Source: Aurantiacibacter marinus (lineage in GTDB: Bacteria > Pseudomonadota > Alphaproteobacteria > Sphingomonadales > Sphingomonadaceae). Taken from it: a stretch of 64,000 nucleotides of DNA. Below, piece by piece: positions 10,230-18,976 of the stretch. Position 1 is the stretch's first letter, and each line of letters begins with the position of its first letter. The stretch is from assembly GCF_001021555.1 (NCBI RefSeq), contig NZ_LDCP01000001.1, forward strand, positions 310,001 through 374,000, read 5' to 3'. The notes under the pieces were generated by a model. That model ran no database searches. It was not told where the DNA came from and worked only from the letters and a program-made list of their open reading frames with translations. The translations under genes were made by a program, and so were the position numbers.

Positions 10230-10589
10230 TTACGCTGGAAGCGCGTCTTTCGCCTGCTTGATGATGAGGCCGAAAGCTTCGCCTTCGTTCATTGCAAGGT
10301 CGGCCATGACCTTGCGGTCCAGCTCGATCCCGGCCAGCTTCACGCCGTGCATGAACTGCGAATAAGTGAGGCCCTGTTCGCGGACAGCAGCGTTGATGCG
10401 CTGAATCCACAGGCCGCGGAACGTGCGCTTCTTAACCTTGCGGTCACGATAAGCGTACTGGCCGGCCTTTTCGACGGCCTGACGAGCAACGCGGATCGTA
10501 TTCTTCCGGCGGCCGCGATAGCCCTTTGCCTGTTCTAAAAGTCTTTTATGCTTGGTGCGGGTGGTAGTACCGCGTTTAATGCGTGGCAT
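10230..10589 (-). CDS. rplT: 50S ribosomal protein L20
   Basis: 119 aa, the typical length. It has the basic N-terminus [16 protein letters not shown], the family segment [13 protein letters not shown], and the globular domain ending [12 protein letters not shown]20 is an early assembly protein that binds 23S rRNA, and in some bacteria it represses its own operon. It lies 57 bp after rpmI; infC, which often precedes this pair, is not adjacent here. The stem-loop at 10161-10186 follows. Confidence 0.98.
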   Translation of the reverse strand: MPRIKRGTTTRTKHKRLLEQAKGYRGRRKNTIRVARQAVEKAGQYAYRDRKVKKRTFRGLWIQRINAAVREQGLTYSQFMHGVKLAGIELDRKVMADLAMNEGEAFGLIIKQAKDALPA

Positions 10590-10646
10590 TTCGTATATCC
10601 TTGTTCAGATGCTGGGTGCCGGTCCGCTGACGGACCGCTCTTCCAA

Positions 10647-10850
10647 TCAACCGAGCCCGTAGGGGGCCCACTTTTTCACGGCAGCCCAGTCGGCCTTGGC
10701 CAACGTCTTGGTGCCGCGCTGTTGGCGGATATACTTCGCATTGTGGCTGATCAGGCGGTGGCGCTTACCAGCGACACCATGCTTGACCTTGCCTGTGGCG
10801 GTGAGCTTGAAGCGCTTTTTGACGCCGCTCTTGGTCTTCAGCTTGGGCAT
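10647..10850 (-). CDS. rpmI: 50S ribosomal protein L35
   Basis: 67 aa, highly basic, with the family signature [20 protein letters not shown] and a C-terminus typical of L35 ([16 protein letters not shown]). It is the first gene of the rpmI-rplT pair. The 130 bp upstream to hisN holds the presumed promoter and leader; no infC reading frame is present there. Confidence 0.98.
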   Translation of the reverse strand: MPKLKTKSGVKKRFKLTATGKVKHGVAGKRHRLISHNAKYIRQQRGTKTLAKADWAAVKKWAPYGLG

Positions 10851-10982
10851 TTTCGTCTCCTAAGTTCTAGAACACGTCCAACCAGCCCTGGCAGCCCTAA
10901 CGGCCAGACCGGCAGATGAATCACGTGTAAGTGAAGCCGCGCAATTAGCGTCTTGCGCCGCGAATGCAAGGTGATTTACGCC

Positions 10983-11762
10983 TTATGCGTTTCCGATCAC
11001 ATCCAGCACATCTTCCAGCCGGGCCGGATCGCCCAGCGCCAACACCGTGCCATCGCTGCCTGCATGAAGCGGTTCGCCTGCCCAATCGGACATGAAACCG
11101 CCCGCACCTTCTACCACCGGAACAAGTGCAGCGTAGTCATGCAGCTTCAATCCGGCCTCTGCGACGATATCTATATGGCCGCTCGCCAAAGCGGCATAAT
11201 TATAACAATCGCCGCCCATCACCATGCGTTTGTGATCGGTCTGCCCGGCCAGCGCCATGAAGCGGTCACCCTGCTCCACGCTGAAATAATGCGGGCCGGT
11301 CGTGGCGATGGTTGCCTCTGCCAGCTTGGTGCACAGCCGCGCCTTCACCGGCTCTCCGTTGAAAGTCGTGCCTTGCCCTGTAATCCCGAGCCAGCGTTCA
11401 CCAAGAATTGCCTGATCGATCACGCCCGCCACAGGAAAGCCATCGACCAGCAACGCGATCAGCGTGCCGAAAATCGGTCGGCCCGCAAGAAAGGCGGTCG
11501 TCCCGTCAATCGGATCGAGCACCCATTGGCGCGAGGACTTGCCATCCTTCACGCCGTATTCTTCGCCGTGAATTCCGTCGGCCGAACATTCCGCTTCGAT
11601 AATCTTGCGCATCGCGGCTTCGGCGTTGCGATCTGCAATCGTTACCGGGCTGGCATCGCCTTTTGCTTCGCTTTGCAAAGCAGTGCGGAACAGCGGACGT
11701 ATCTCGTCTCGAGCCGCATCGGCCAACCGATGTAGAAGCGCAATATCGGACCTGGAAACCAT
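10983..11762 (-). CDS. hisN: Inositol-monophosphatase family protein, probably histidinol-phosphatase HisN
   Basis: 259-aa Mg-dependent phosphatase of the IMPase superfamily. Metal-binding signatures are GIHGEEYG (about residues 63-70), WVLDPIDGTTAFLAG (about 79-93) and the C-terminal KLHDYAALVPVVEGAGG. The sequence matches the alphaproteobacterial HisN branch, which dephosphorylates L-histidinol phosphate, more than SuhB; that assignment is by similarity as I recall it and is not proved by context. It diverges from an AraC-type regulator across a 64-bp intergenic region. A second superfamily member (CysQ-like) is at 57300-58082. Confidence 0.85.
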   Translation of the reverse strand: MVSRSDIALLHRLADAARDEIRPLFRTALQSEAKGDASPVTIADRNAEAAMRKIIEAECSADGIHGEEYGVKDGKSSRQWVLDPIDGTTAFLAGRPIFGTLIALLVDGFPVAGVIDQAILGERWLGITGQGTTFNGEPVKARLCTKLAEATIATTGPHYFSVEQGDRFMALAGQTDHKRMVMGGDCYNYAALASGHIDIVAEAGLKLHDYAALVPVVEGAGGFMSDWAGEPLHAGSDGTVLALGDPARLEDVLDVIGNA

Positions 11763-11826
11763 CTTTATTCCTCAAAAACTTGATAAAAGTTGCTTTGATT
11801 ACAATTGTACCGCATTCTTTAACGCA

Positions 11827-12807
11827 ATGAACAAGGGGCCGCTGATAAAGTCGCAGACTGGCGCAACGCGTGGGGGATCACCGCTTGCATTATCACGCGC
11901 GCCGGCCAGCGACCTTCTGCCCTGGGCCTACTGGTGGAGCATCGCCGAAGGCCAATTGCCAGACGGAATGCAGATCGATTGTGGCCGCGTAGTCGATCAC
12001 CCTTGCATGACCATCATCTACCACGACGCATGGACGGCGGGCAGCGCTGATGGAAGCCAAGTGTGGGAACCGGGTGAGCATGGGCGCGCCTTGTATTTCG
12101 GCCCGCAGACCAGGTGTATGCCACTGAGCATTACCGGCAAATATGTGGCGATAACGCTGCATTTCAACGCCGGAGCTGCAAACTTGCTGGGCTTTCCGAA
12201 TAATTGCGAAATGCTGGACCGCGTGATCGATATCGATGAATTGTTCGGTCACGAAACTCCGCTGGGCGCGATAGTGCCACTCGATCAGGATTATGAGGTA
12301 TGGCTGTCCACGCTGGAAGACCGTTTCCTGCGCCCTTTGGTCGAAGCTGCGAATCACAAGCTGCCGGATCCGATTGCCGTGGATTTTGAACGCCAGTGCC
12401 TCTCCGATCCTAAAATCACGGTGGAGGAATTTGCGGCTGGCCATGCTGTGTCCAAACGCACGATTGAACGCATTATCAAACAGACCTTTGGGGTGACCCC
12501 GAAACAGGCGCTGCGGCGCGCACGGGTGCTTGATATGGGGGCTGCCTTGCTGGAAGTGGCGCGCCCCGAAGACCGCCCGGAAATAGAACTGCGCTACTTC
12601 GACCAATCACACCGCGTGAAGGAAGTTCGCAGCTTCTTCGATATGTCGCCCACGCAATTGCAGAACGGCGCGCACCCTTTCGTGCGGCTTTCACTGGAAG
12701 TGCGGCAGCGACGGCGGCTGGATGCGCTTAATCGGCTGAGGCCCGACGAAATCGGTCCGTGGCGCGATCCCAACGCGGAACCACGCTCGCTTCAACAGCC
12801 CGATTGA
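11827..12807 (+). CDS. AraC-family transcriptional regulator (divergent from hisN)
   Basis: 326 aa. The C-terminal half carries an AraC/XylS-type DNA-binding domain: helix-turn-helix around VEEFAAGHAVSKRTIERIIK, then FGVTPKQALRRARVLDMG and a second helix region YFDQSHRVKEVRSFFDMSPT. The N-terminal ~200 residues resemble a cupin-like sensor without a recognisable ligand site. The ATG at 11827 is preferred over an in-frame extension to 11605 that would run over hisN. The 64-bp divergent intergenic region contains an AACTT-N5-AAGTT dyad that could be an operator. The stop directly abuts the prs stop, a convergent junction without a spacer. Regulon unknown. Confidence 0.87.
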   Translation: MNKGPLIKSQTGATRGGSPLALSRAPASDLLPWAYWWSIAEGQLPDGMQIDCGRVVDHPCMTIIYHDAWTAGSADGSQVWEPGEHGRALYFGPQTRCMPLSITGKYVAITLHFNAGAANLLGFPNNCEMLDRVIDIDELFGHETPLGAIVPLDQDYEVWLSTLEDRFLRPLVEAANHKLPDPIAVDFERQCLSDPKITVEEFAAGHAVSKRTIERIIKQTFGVTPKQALRRARVLDMGAALLEVARPEDRPEIELRYFDQSHRVKEVRSFFDMSPTQLQNGAHPFVRLSLEVRQRRRLDALNRLRPDEIGPWRDPNAEPRSLQQPD

Positions 12808-13743
12808 TCAGTCGAACAGGCTCGACACGCTGCTTTCATCGGCAATGCGGCGGATTGCCTCGCCCAGCATTGGCGCAATCGTCAGCACGCGAATGCGATC
12901 CGAATCCAAAGCAGCATCGGTTGCCTTGATCGTGTCGGTAATCACCAGTTCTTTCAACGCGGATGAATTTACCCGCGCCACTGCCGCGCCCGAAAGCACG
13001 CCGTGGGTGATATAGGCCGCGACGCTTTTCGCACCCTGATCCAGCAGCGCCTGCGCGGCATTGCACAGCGTGCCGCCCGAATCGACAATGTCGTCTATCA
13101 GAATGCAGCTGCGCCCTTTTACGTCGCCGATGATGTTCATCACTTCGGATTCGCCGGGGCGATCGCGGCGCTTGTCCACGATGGCGAGCGGGGCATTGTC
13201 CAGCCGTTTGGCCAGGGACCGGGCACGCACAACACCGCCGACATCAGGTGACACGACCATCAAATCTTCACCGCCATAACGCGTCTGAATATCGGCAGCC
13301 ATGGTCGGCGCGCCGTAGAGATTGTCCGTCGGAATATCGAAAAAGCCCTGAATCTGGCCCGCATGCAGATCAACCGCCAACACGCGGTCGGCCCCGGCCT
13401 CGGTAATCAGGTTGGCAACCAGCTTGGCCGAAATCGGCGTGCGCGGGCCGGGTTTGCGGTCCTGCCGCGCATATCCGAAATAGGGCACAACCGCCGTGAT
13501 CCGCTTCGCCGAGGCGCGCCGCAGCGCATCGATACCGATCAGCAATTCCATCAGATTGTCGTTTGCCGGATAGCTGGTCGACTGCACGATAAACACATCT
13601 TCGCCGCGCACGTTTTCGTGAATTTCGATGAAGATTTCCTCATCGGCAAACCGGCGCACGCTGGCATCGGTCAGCGGCACTTCGAGATATGCGGCAATAG
13701 CGCGGGCAAGCGGCAGGTTAGAGTTGCCGGACATGATCTTCAT
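12808..13743 (-). CDS. prs: Ribose-phosphate pyrophosphokinase
   Basis: 311-aa PRPP synthetase that makes 5-phosphoribosyl diphosphate for purine, pyrimidine, His and Trp synthesis. Signatures: [17 protein letters not shown] at the start, the ATP-binding flexible loop near [20 protein letters not shown], the metal/PRPP site [19 protein letters not shown], and the phosphoribosyl motif [18 protein letters not shown]. The start at 13743 gives the standard N-terminus; the longer frame to 13833 is rejected. The 290 bp upstream hold its promoter and possibly a glpX terminator. Confidence 0.97.
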   Translation of the reverse strand: MKIMSGNSNLPLARAIAAYLEVPLTDASVRRFADEEIFIEIHENVRGEDVFIVQSTSYPANDNLMELLIGIDALRRASAKRITAVVPYFGYARQDRKPGPRTPISAKLVANLITEAGADRVLAVDLHAGQIQGFFDIPTDNLYGAPTMAADIQTRYGGEDLMVVSPDVGGVVRARSLAKRLDNAPLAIVDKRRDRPGESEVMNIIGDVKGRSCILIDDIVDSGGTLCNAAQALLDQGAKSVAAYITHGVLSGAAVARVNSSALKELVITDTIKATDAALDSDRIRVLTIAPMLGEAIRRIADESSVSSLFD

Positions 13744-13989
13744 GGCGCGCGAATCCTGAGTAGTTGGCTGGTGCGCACGCCCTAGCCCAGCGCCCCATGA
13801 TTGCAACAGAGGGCGGCAGAGGTTTTCCCGCACGAAGGACGGGCGACTTTCCTACAGCTTGCCAAAAATCGATAGGCAGTCCTGTTTGCGTGGCGGCGTC
13901 GGCCGGGAAATTTCCGGCAGGGTGTCACCTTCGGGATTTGGCGATTATGTGTTTCAAGTCAGTAATTTACAGCGATTATTACATGGTGA

Positions 13990-14013
13990 CAGGGTGTAAC
14001 CTTTATCACCCTG
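13990..14013 (-). terminator. Candidate weak terminator hairpin downstream of glpX
   Basis: Perfect 7-bp stem CAGGGTG/CACCCTG with a 10-nt loop, 20 bp after the glpX stop on the minus strand. On that strand it is followed by TCACCATG with no T run, so termination is uncertain. The remainder of the 290-bp prs-glpX gap (13744-14033) shows nothing else I can name. Confidence 0.3.
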
Positions 14014-14033
14014 CGGCAGCCGCGCAGGCGGCG

Positions 14034-15038
14034 CTAGATCTTATGTTCGCTCTTGACCCACCGTATGGTGCCGGAACTGGAGCGCATCACGATTGTCTCG
14101 GTCGTCATCTTGCGTTCGCCATTGGGGCGGTGGATGCGTTTTACGCCTTGGAGGAGCGATCCGTCGGTCACGCCGGTGGCGGCAAAAATGCAGTCGCCTT
14201 TCGCAAGGTCGTCCAATTTGTAGATGCGGTCGAGGTCTTCGATGCCCCATTTTTCGGCGCGGGCGCGTTCATCGGCATTGCGGAATATCAGCCGCCCGTT
14301 GAATTGTCCGCCGACGCAGCGCAGCGCAGCAGCAGCCAACACGCCTTCAGGCGCTCCGCCGCGGCCCATGTACATGTCTATTGTCGTATCCTGATTGGTT
14401 GTCGCGATCACGCCAGCGACATCACCGTCTCCGATCAGATAGACACCGCAGCCAAGCCCGCGCAGCTCTGCAATCATGTCCGCATGGCGAGGCCGGTCGA
14501 GCACGCAAACGACAATGTCGGCAGGTTCCACACCCTTGGCTGCTGCCACGGCCTGAACGTTCTGCGTGGCGGTTTTTTCCAGACTGATGACATCATCGGG
14601 ATAGCCCGGCCCGACGGCAATCTTGTCCATGTATACATCTGGCGCGTTGAGCAGGCATCCTTCTTCCGCAGCCGCCAGCACGGCAAGCGCATTCGCACCA
14701 GCCTTCGCGGTTATGGTGGTGCCTTCCAGCGGGTCGAGAGCGATATCGATCTTCGGCCCCTTGCCCGGTGCGCCGCCAACCTTTTCGCCAATAAACAGCA
14801 TCGGCGCTTCATCCATCTCGCCTTCGCCGATGACGACGGTGCCATCAATATAAAGCGAATCGAAGGCGCGGCGCATGGCTTCTACAGCAGCAGCATCGGC
14901 GGCCTTTTCATCGCCGCGTCCGATCAGCGCGGATGCGGCAATCGCCGCGCTTTCGGTCACGCGAACCAGCTCGAGTACCAGAACACGATCGATAACACTT
15001 TGTTCGCCGCCGTTGGCGCTGCCTGATGTGGAATTCAT
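14034..15038 (-). CDS. glpX: Class II fructose-1,6-bisphosphatase
   Basis: 334 aa, hydrolysing fructose 1,6-bisphosphate in gluconeogenesis. GlpX family marks: LVRVTESAAIAASALIGRGD near the N-terminus, VVIGEGEMDEAPML metal-binding segment, DPLEGTTITAKAGANAL, and IYKLDDLAKGDCIFAATGVTDG in the C-terminal half. The ATG at 15038 fits. In many sphingomonads glpX follows the homoserine dehydrogenase gene; here a divergently oriented secreted-protein gene (15094-15576) lies between the two. Confidence 0.96.
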   Translation of the reverse strand: MNSTSGSANGGEQSVIDRVLVLELVRVTESAAIAASALIGRGDEKAADAAAVEAMRRAFDSLYIDGTVVIGEGEMDEAPMLFIGEKVGGAPGKGPKIDIALDPLEGTTITAKAGANALAVLAAAEEGCLLNAPDVYMDKIAVGPGYPDDVISLEKTATQNVQAVAAAKGVEPADIVVCVLDRPRHADMIAELRGLGCGVYLIGDGDVAGVIATTNQDTTIDMYMGRGGAPEGVLAAAALRCVGGQFNGRLIFRNADERARAEKWGIEDLDRIYKLDDLAKGDCIFAATGVTDGSLLQGVKRIHRPNGERKMTTETIVMRSSSGTIRWVKSEHKI

Positions 15039-15093
15039 GGGTAATTCAGCCTCCGATGCGCAATCCGGGCTCGCTTAAGCAGGAGGGGCGGTA

Positions 15094-15576
15094 ATGTCGA
15101 GAATCTTGGCCGCGCTGATTGCTGCGGCACCGCTTTATCCGGCAAGCGCCCACGCGCAGCAGGCTTATGGCCCCGCTGACGAAGCTGAAGTGGACGAAGA
15201 TGCGCCGCTGCCTGCCGACGCAACCGAGCCCTGCAACACCGAGGTTCAGGAAGAAGGCGTGATCTTGGTGTGCCGGGAACTGACCGATTCGGAACGCTAC
15301 ATGTCGCCTCTGCCGCGCCCTACACGGTCGGACAGGGTGATCATTCCGGGCCTCACCGATCCGCCATGCTGGGTCACCAACCCTGCCTCCGTCGGCACAG
15401 CATCCTGCATCCGCTTCGGCTATGCGCCGGAACCTGCGTTGATGATCGACGTAACCGCTTTCCCCGAGCCGCTCAGCGCGGAAGACGCCGCATTGGTGTC
15501 TGAAGTGGAGCCTGAACCCGATGCCGCAGGTGTGCGTGGCAGGCGGATCCCGATAGACCTCTCCGAAGGCGGCTAG
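15094..15576 (+). CDS. Secreted cysteine-containing protein of unknown function
   Basis: 160 aa, preceded by a strong AGGAGG at 15081-15086. It begins with a signal peptide (MSRILAALIAAAPLYPASAHA, cleavage near AHA-QQ), then an acidic linker and a segment with four cysteines: CNTEVQEEGVILVC, DPPCW and ASCIRFG. That pattern suggests disulfides in the periplasm. The ILVC...SERY piece resembles short motifs in other small alphaproteobacterial secreted proteins, but I know no named domain. It is divergent from glpX (55 bp apart) and convergent with hom (stop to stop 3 bp). No function is proposed. Confidence 0.75.
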   Translation: MSRILAALIAAAPLYPASAHAQQAYGPADEAEVDEDAPLPADATEPCNTEVQEEGVILVCRELTDSERYMSPLPRPTRSDRVIIPGLTDPPCWVTNPASVGTASCIRFGYAPEPALMIDVTAFPEPLSAEDAALVSEVEPEPDAAGVRGRRIPIDLSEGG

Positions 15577-15579
15577 CCC

Positions 15580-16887
15580 TTACCCGAGCAGCCGCATCAC
15601 CAGCGGCTCATCAGCCAGGCTAGGAGAACCCGCAAGCAGTTCCATCGCCCGTTCGACAGCGCCTTCGGGCCCTTCATGGGTCACCATGGCGACCAGGACA
15701 GGATCATCTTCGTCACCCGGCTGGCCTTGCTGGATCATGCTTTCGATCGAAACGCCCGCATCGCGCATGGCAGCAGTAATCTCGGCCAGAACGCCAGGGC
15801 GGTCCGCCACCAGAAAGCGCAGATACGCGCGGTTGCGGCGATTTCCCGGATCAGCAGGAGCGCTGGCTTCAAGCTGGGAGACGGGCAAGGAAAAAGGCGG
15901 CGGCACATTGCCGCGCGCAATATCGATAAGATCGGCAACAACGGCGCTGGCCGTCGGCCCGTCACCGGCGCCCGCGCCTTCGAACAGCAGTCTTCCGGAG
16001 TAATTGCCTTCCGCAACCACGGCATTCGTCGCCCCGCCAACTCCTGCAAGTGGATGGCTGACGGGTACGAGGTATGGCGCGACCCGCTGGAACAGGTGGC
16101 GGCTGCCATCAGCGTTCTCGCAATCGGCCAGCCCGATCAGGCGAATCACATAACCAAGAGCGCGTGCCTGCGCGATATCAGCAGCGCGAATACGGCTGAT
16201 ACCTGTGGTTGCGACGGCATCGAAATCCAGCCGCGTTCCAAAAGCCAGCGCCGCCAGCAGCGACAGTTTGTGCGCGGCATCCACACCTTCGATATCGAAT
16301 GTCGGATCGGCCTCGGCATAACCAAGCGCCTGGGCCTCGCCCAGCACATCGGCAAAGTCGCGGCCTGTGCTTTCCATTTCGGACAGGATATAATTACATG
16401 TGCCGTTGAGAATGCCGTAAATCCGCTCGATCCGGTTTGCCGCAGCGCCTTCGCCAAGCCCCTTGATCGCCGGGATGCCCCCCGCCACCGCAGCTTCATA
16501 CCGCATGGCAGCGCCCTGCGATTCGGCAAGTTCGCCAAGCTCCAGTCCATGATGGGCCACCATCGCCTTGTTCGCAGTGACGAGGTCTTTGCCAGCTGCC
16601 AAAGCCTTGCGCGCCAAAGCAAGCGCTGGCCCGTCAGAGCCGCCAACCAGTTCGACAACCACATCCACGTCTTCACGCGCGGCAAGCACGGTCATGTCGT
16701 CTTCCCACGCATAGGAAGAGATATCGATGCCGCGATCTTTCGTCCTGTCACGCGCGGAAACAGCGGTGATTTCGATCGGCCTGCCCGCACGCTGCGCAAT
16801 CAATCCGCCATTTTCGCCAAGCAGCCGGATCACGCCCGCCCCGACTGTACCCAGCCCTGCAAGAGCGATTCGCAATGTCTCTGCCAT
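15580..16887 (-). CDS. hom: Homoserine dehydrogenase
   Basis: 435-aa monofunctional enzyme that reduces aspartate semialdehyde to homoserine for Thr/Met synthesis. Domains: N-terminal Rossmann fold with ALAGLGTVGAGVI (about residues 8-20), the catalytic domain with NGTCNYILSEME and AYAEADPTFDIEG-type metal/substrate segment, and a C-terminal ACT domain (FLVADRPGVLAEITAAMRDAGVSIES) that suggests feedback control. The ATG at 16887 has a CAGGGG ribosome site; an ATG 18 bp upstream is the alternative. The longer frame to 17199 runs through the neighbouring gene and is rejected. Confidence 0.96.
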   Translation of the reverse strand: MAETLRIALAGLGTVGAGVIRLLGENGGLIAQRAGRPIEITAVSARDRTKDRGIDISSYAWEDDMTVLAAREDVDVVVELVGGSDGPALALARKALAAGKDLVTANKAMVAHHGLELGELAESQGAAMRYEAAVAGGIPAIKGLGEGAAANRIERIYGILNGTCNYILSEMESTGRDFADVLGEAQALGYAEADPTFDIEGVDAAHKLSLLAALAFGTRLDFDAVATTGISRIRAADIAQARALGYVIRLIGLADCENADGSRHLFQRVAPYLVPVSHPLAGVGGATNAVVAEGNYSGRLLFEGAGAGDGPTASAVVADLIDIARGNVPPPFSLPVSQLEASAPADPGNRRNRAYLRFLVADRPGVLAEITAAMRDAGVSIESMIQQGQPGDEDDPVLVAMVTHEGPEGAVERAMELLAGSPSLADEPLVMRLLG

Positions 16888-17002
16888 GATGACCCCTGTT
16901 TCCATAATGCGCGGCCAATGGCCTGCCATGTCACTTGCGTGGCGAGGTAATCGGCGATGCCTGGCTTGGCTAGCGTGCAAACGAATGCACGCGACTAATC
17001 CC

Positions 17003-17905
17003 TCAGCTGTAACGCCGTGCGCATGGGCCAAGCTCGGCCAGCACGAAGGCGTAGTCGCGGCGTGCGCGCTCCTGCGATTCGCGGTCTCCCTGCAAGAAAG
17101 AACTGTCGGGCAGCTGAGCGGGCAGGAAGCACGCGAATTGATACCACGCCAGCGATTCGGGTTCCGGTGGCCGAGCGGACGTGTCCACGATTTCGCCAAG
17201 GGAAACGCCCCACTGCGGGGTCATTCCGGGGCGCCGGATTACACTAAGCGACACTGGCGTTCCGTCGCGCGTTTCGATGAACATCTGCGTTTCCGATTCG
17301 CCCGCCAGATTGCCCGGCACAGAAATCACATCGCGCAATCCGATGATCGCAGGAGGGGCATCGGCTGCAGCCAGTTGGCGCAGCACCCGGCGCACGCGGC
17401 CTTCCAAAACAGGGCCTGCGGGGAACATCGCCCGGCTGGATACAAGTTGCACTTCGCCTGGCCTGCCGCGCGCCTGATCGGCAAAAATGATATAGTCACG
17501 TTCTTCAAGATCGGGCGCATCACCATCCGTCTCGCGGTCCACATCAGTCACAAAAATCAGCGATTGGCCAACGCCAGTGCCGGAGGCCAACAGATTGCGT
17601 GTGAGCGTTTCAAGATACAGCCGTACGCGCTCCGGCGGCACGTCGGGCACGCGTTCGGGTGGAAAAGCTGCCTGCTTATCTACCCCAACAATCGCAACCA
17701 GATCAGCAGCCTGCGCGAAGGTGACGAGATCGACGTAGGTCGGATCTTCACCGGGACCCAGTTCGGCAGTGACCGGGCCCCTGTCGTTGCCGCGCGATTG
17801 CGCAGGCACGGTGGTGGAACATGCGGCAAGAACCGCACCAGCCAGCATGATGAAGGCGATTTGCCGGAACTGCGGCATGCGGAAGTTTGGGATGCTGTTG
17901 TTCAT
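17003..17905 (-). CDS. Putative lipoprotein of unknown function
   Basis: 300 aa. The N-terminus has a hydrophobic segment followed by the lipobox LAAC (near residues 26-29, AGAVLAACSTT), so it is probably an LspA-processed lipoprotein. The rest is globular, without repeats or a further membrane helix. I recognise no domain. The middle carries VRLYLETLTRNLLASGTG, and the C-terminus ends with a family-like WYQFACFLP...ARRDYAFVLAELGPCARRYS segment with two Cys. It is divergent from the tonB operon across 357 bp, so shared regulation is possible but not shown. Confidence 0.75.
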   Translation of the reverse strand: MNNSIPNFRMPQFRQIAFIMLAGAVLAACSTTVPAQSRGNDRGPVTAELGPGEDPTYVDLVTFAQAADLVAIVGVDKQAAFPPERVPDVPPERVRLYLETLTRNLLASGTGVGQSLIFVTDVDRETDGDAPDLEERDYIIFADQARGRPGEVQLVSSRAMFPAGPVLEGRVRRVLRQLAAADAPPAIIGLRDVISVPGNLAGESETQMFIETRDGTPVSLSVIRRPGMTPQWGVSLGEIVDTSARPPEPESLAWYQFACFLPAQLPDSSFLQGDRESQERARRDYAFVLAELGPCARRYS

Positions 17906-18262
17906 GACGCTTCTCCTGCCCCGACTGTCCCTTTGCTGGCAAGAGCACAGACAATTCCGCTGGCAATCGAGTGCGGGCTGCCGCCGGTCGGTAGTACTGA
18001 GCGAAACGGCCGTGAATTGCCACTGAACGGATAAAGCGTTTGCCCATATCCTTATGGAACGTTAAGACGCGCCTCCTCAGCCCGAGAACATTAGAAAAAT
18101 AACAGGGCTGTTGCCATACGGGCACGTTTTGTGTCGCGGGTTGTTAAAACCTCTGCCATGAAAGTTTGGCTGGACAACAAATCACTGTGACTGGCAGGGT
18201 GCGAATCTTGTTTGTCGCGAAAGTCGGCTTTGCCGGCATTGGAAACGGAGTGAAGGGACTGG
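17906..18262. other. 357-bp intergenic region between the lipoprotein gene and tonB
   Basis: It should hold divergent promoters for the lipoprotein gene and the tonB operon. I find no reading frame with gene-like properties, no convincing Fur box and no clear -35/-10 pair. A loose CAGCCC...GGGCTG dyad lies at 18078-18110. GGAGTGAAGGGA just before 18263 is the tonB ribosome site. Confidence 0.5.
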
Positions 18263-18943
18263 ATGGCTTACGCTGACCAAGAAATGAGCGGTAATCGCAT
18301 TATCGCGATTATCATCGTTGCCCTCATCCACGTTGGCATTGGCTATTTGCTGATTTCCGGACTCGCCTACTCGGCGGTGAAAGAAGCGGTAGAGCGGGTG
18401 ACTACAGTGGACATTGAGGACGAACCGGAACCACCGGAGCCGGAGGATGAACCTCCGCCGCCGGAAGAAAATGTGGCTCCGCCGCCGCCGGTCGCGCCTC
18501 CGCCGCCGATCAGCATCGCGCCGAATCCGCCGCCGGTACGCACGCAGCCGAACATTCCGCCGCCGGCACCGCCTGCGCGTATTGTTCCGCCGCCTGCACC
18601 AGCAGCGCCGCCCGCGCCGCCACCGCCACCGCCACCAGCACCGCCTTCGCAGGCACGTGGTGTGTCGCCGGACGGTCAGGCTCGTTGGACCCGTCGCATC
18701 ATCGAGAACTATCCTTCGCGGGCACTTCGCCGTGAAATCGAAGGCACGGTGGGTGTTGCGGTTACAGTTGGCCCCGACGGGCGCGTGGCGAGTTGCCGCG
18801 TAACCCGGTCAGCCGACCCAATCCTTGACCAGGCCGCGTGCGACGATCTCACACGCTATGGTCGCTTTAATCCCGCTCTCAATGATGCCGGCAACCCGAT
18901 TTCGGGAAGTTGGGCTACCAACATCGTTTACCAGCTTAACTGA
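18263..18943 (+). CDS. tonB: TonB energy-transducing protein
   Basis: 226 aa, linking ExbB/ExbD proton-motive work to outer-membrane TonB-dependent receptors. The N-terminal membrane helix (about residues 12-34) contains a His at position 23 (ALIHVGIGYLL), as expected for ExbB contact. A long periplasmic Pro/Glu-rich linker (about 48-135) follows, and then the TonB C-terminal domain with YPSRALRREIEGTVGVAVTV and a terminal NIVYQLN strand. A Cys pair (CRVTRSADPILDQAAC) lies in the C-domain. exbB starts 33 bp after the stop, so this is the first gene of the tonB-exbB-exbD-exbD operon. Confidence 0.94.
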   Translation: MAYADQEMSGNRIIAIIIVALIHVGIGYLLISGLAYSAVKEAVERVTTVDIEDEPEPPEPEDEPPPPEENVAPPPPVAPPPPISIAPNPPPVRTQPNIPPPAPPARIVPPPAPAAPPAPPPPPPPAPPSQARGVSPDGQARWTRRIIENYPSRALRREIEGTVGVAVTVGPDGRVASCRVTRSADPILDQAACDDLTRYGRFNPALNDAGNPISGSWATNIVYQLN

Positions 18944-18976
18944 TACGAATTTTCTCTAGGAAGAGGACTAAACAGC

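Noticed and set aside
10851-10982. Missing infC upstream of rpmI
   Set aside because: Not a defect: infC may lie elsewhere; the 132-bp space contains no remnant.
13764-15026. 420-codon plus-strand frame opposite glpX
   Set aside because: Antisense of class II FBPase, no ribosome site or domain.
15676-16950. 424-codon plus-strand frame opposite hom
   Set aside because: Antisense of homoserine dehydrogenase.
17906-18262. Fur box in front of tonB
   Set aside because: No stretch close to the 19-bp GATAATGATAATCATTATC pattern could be found.
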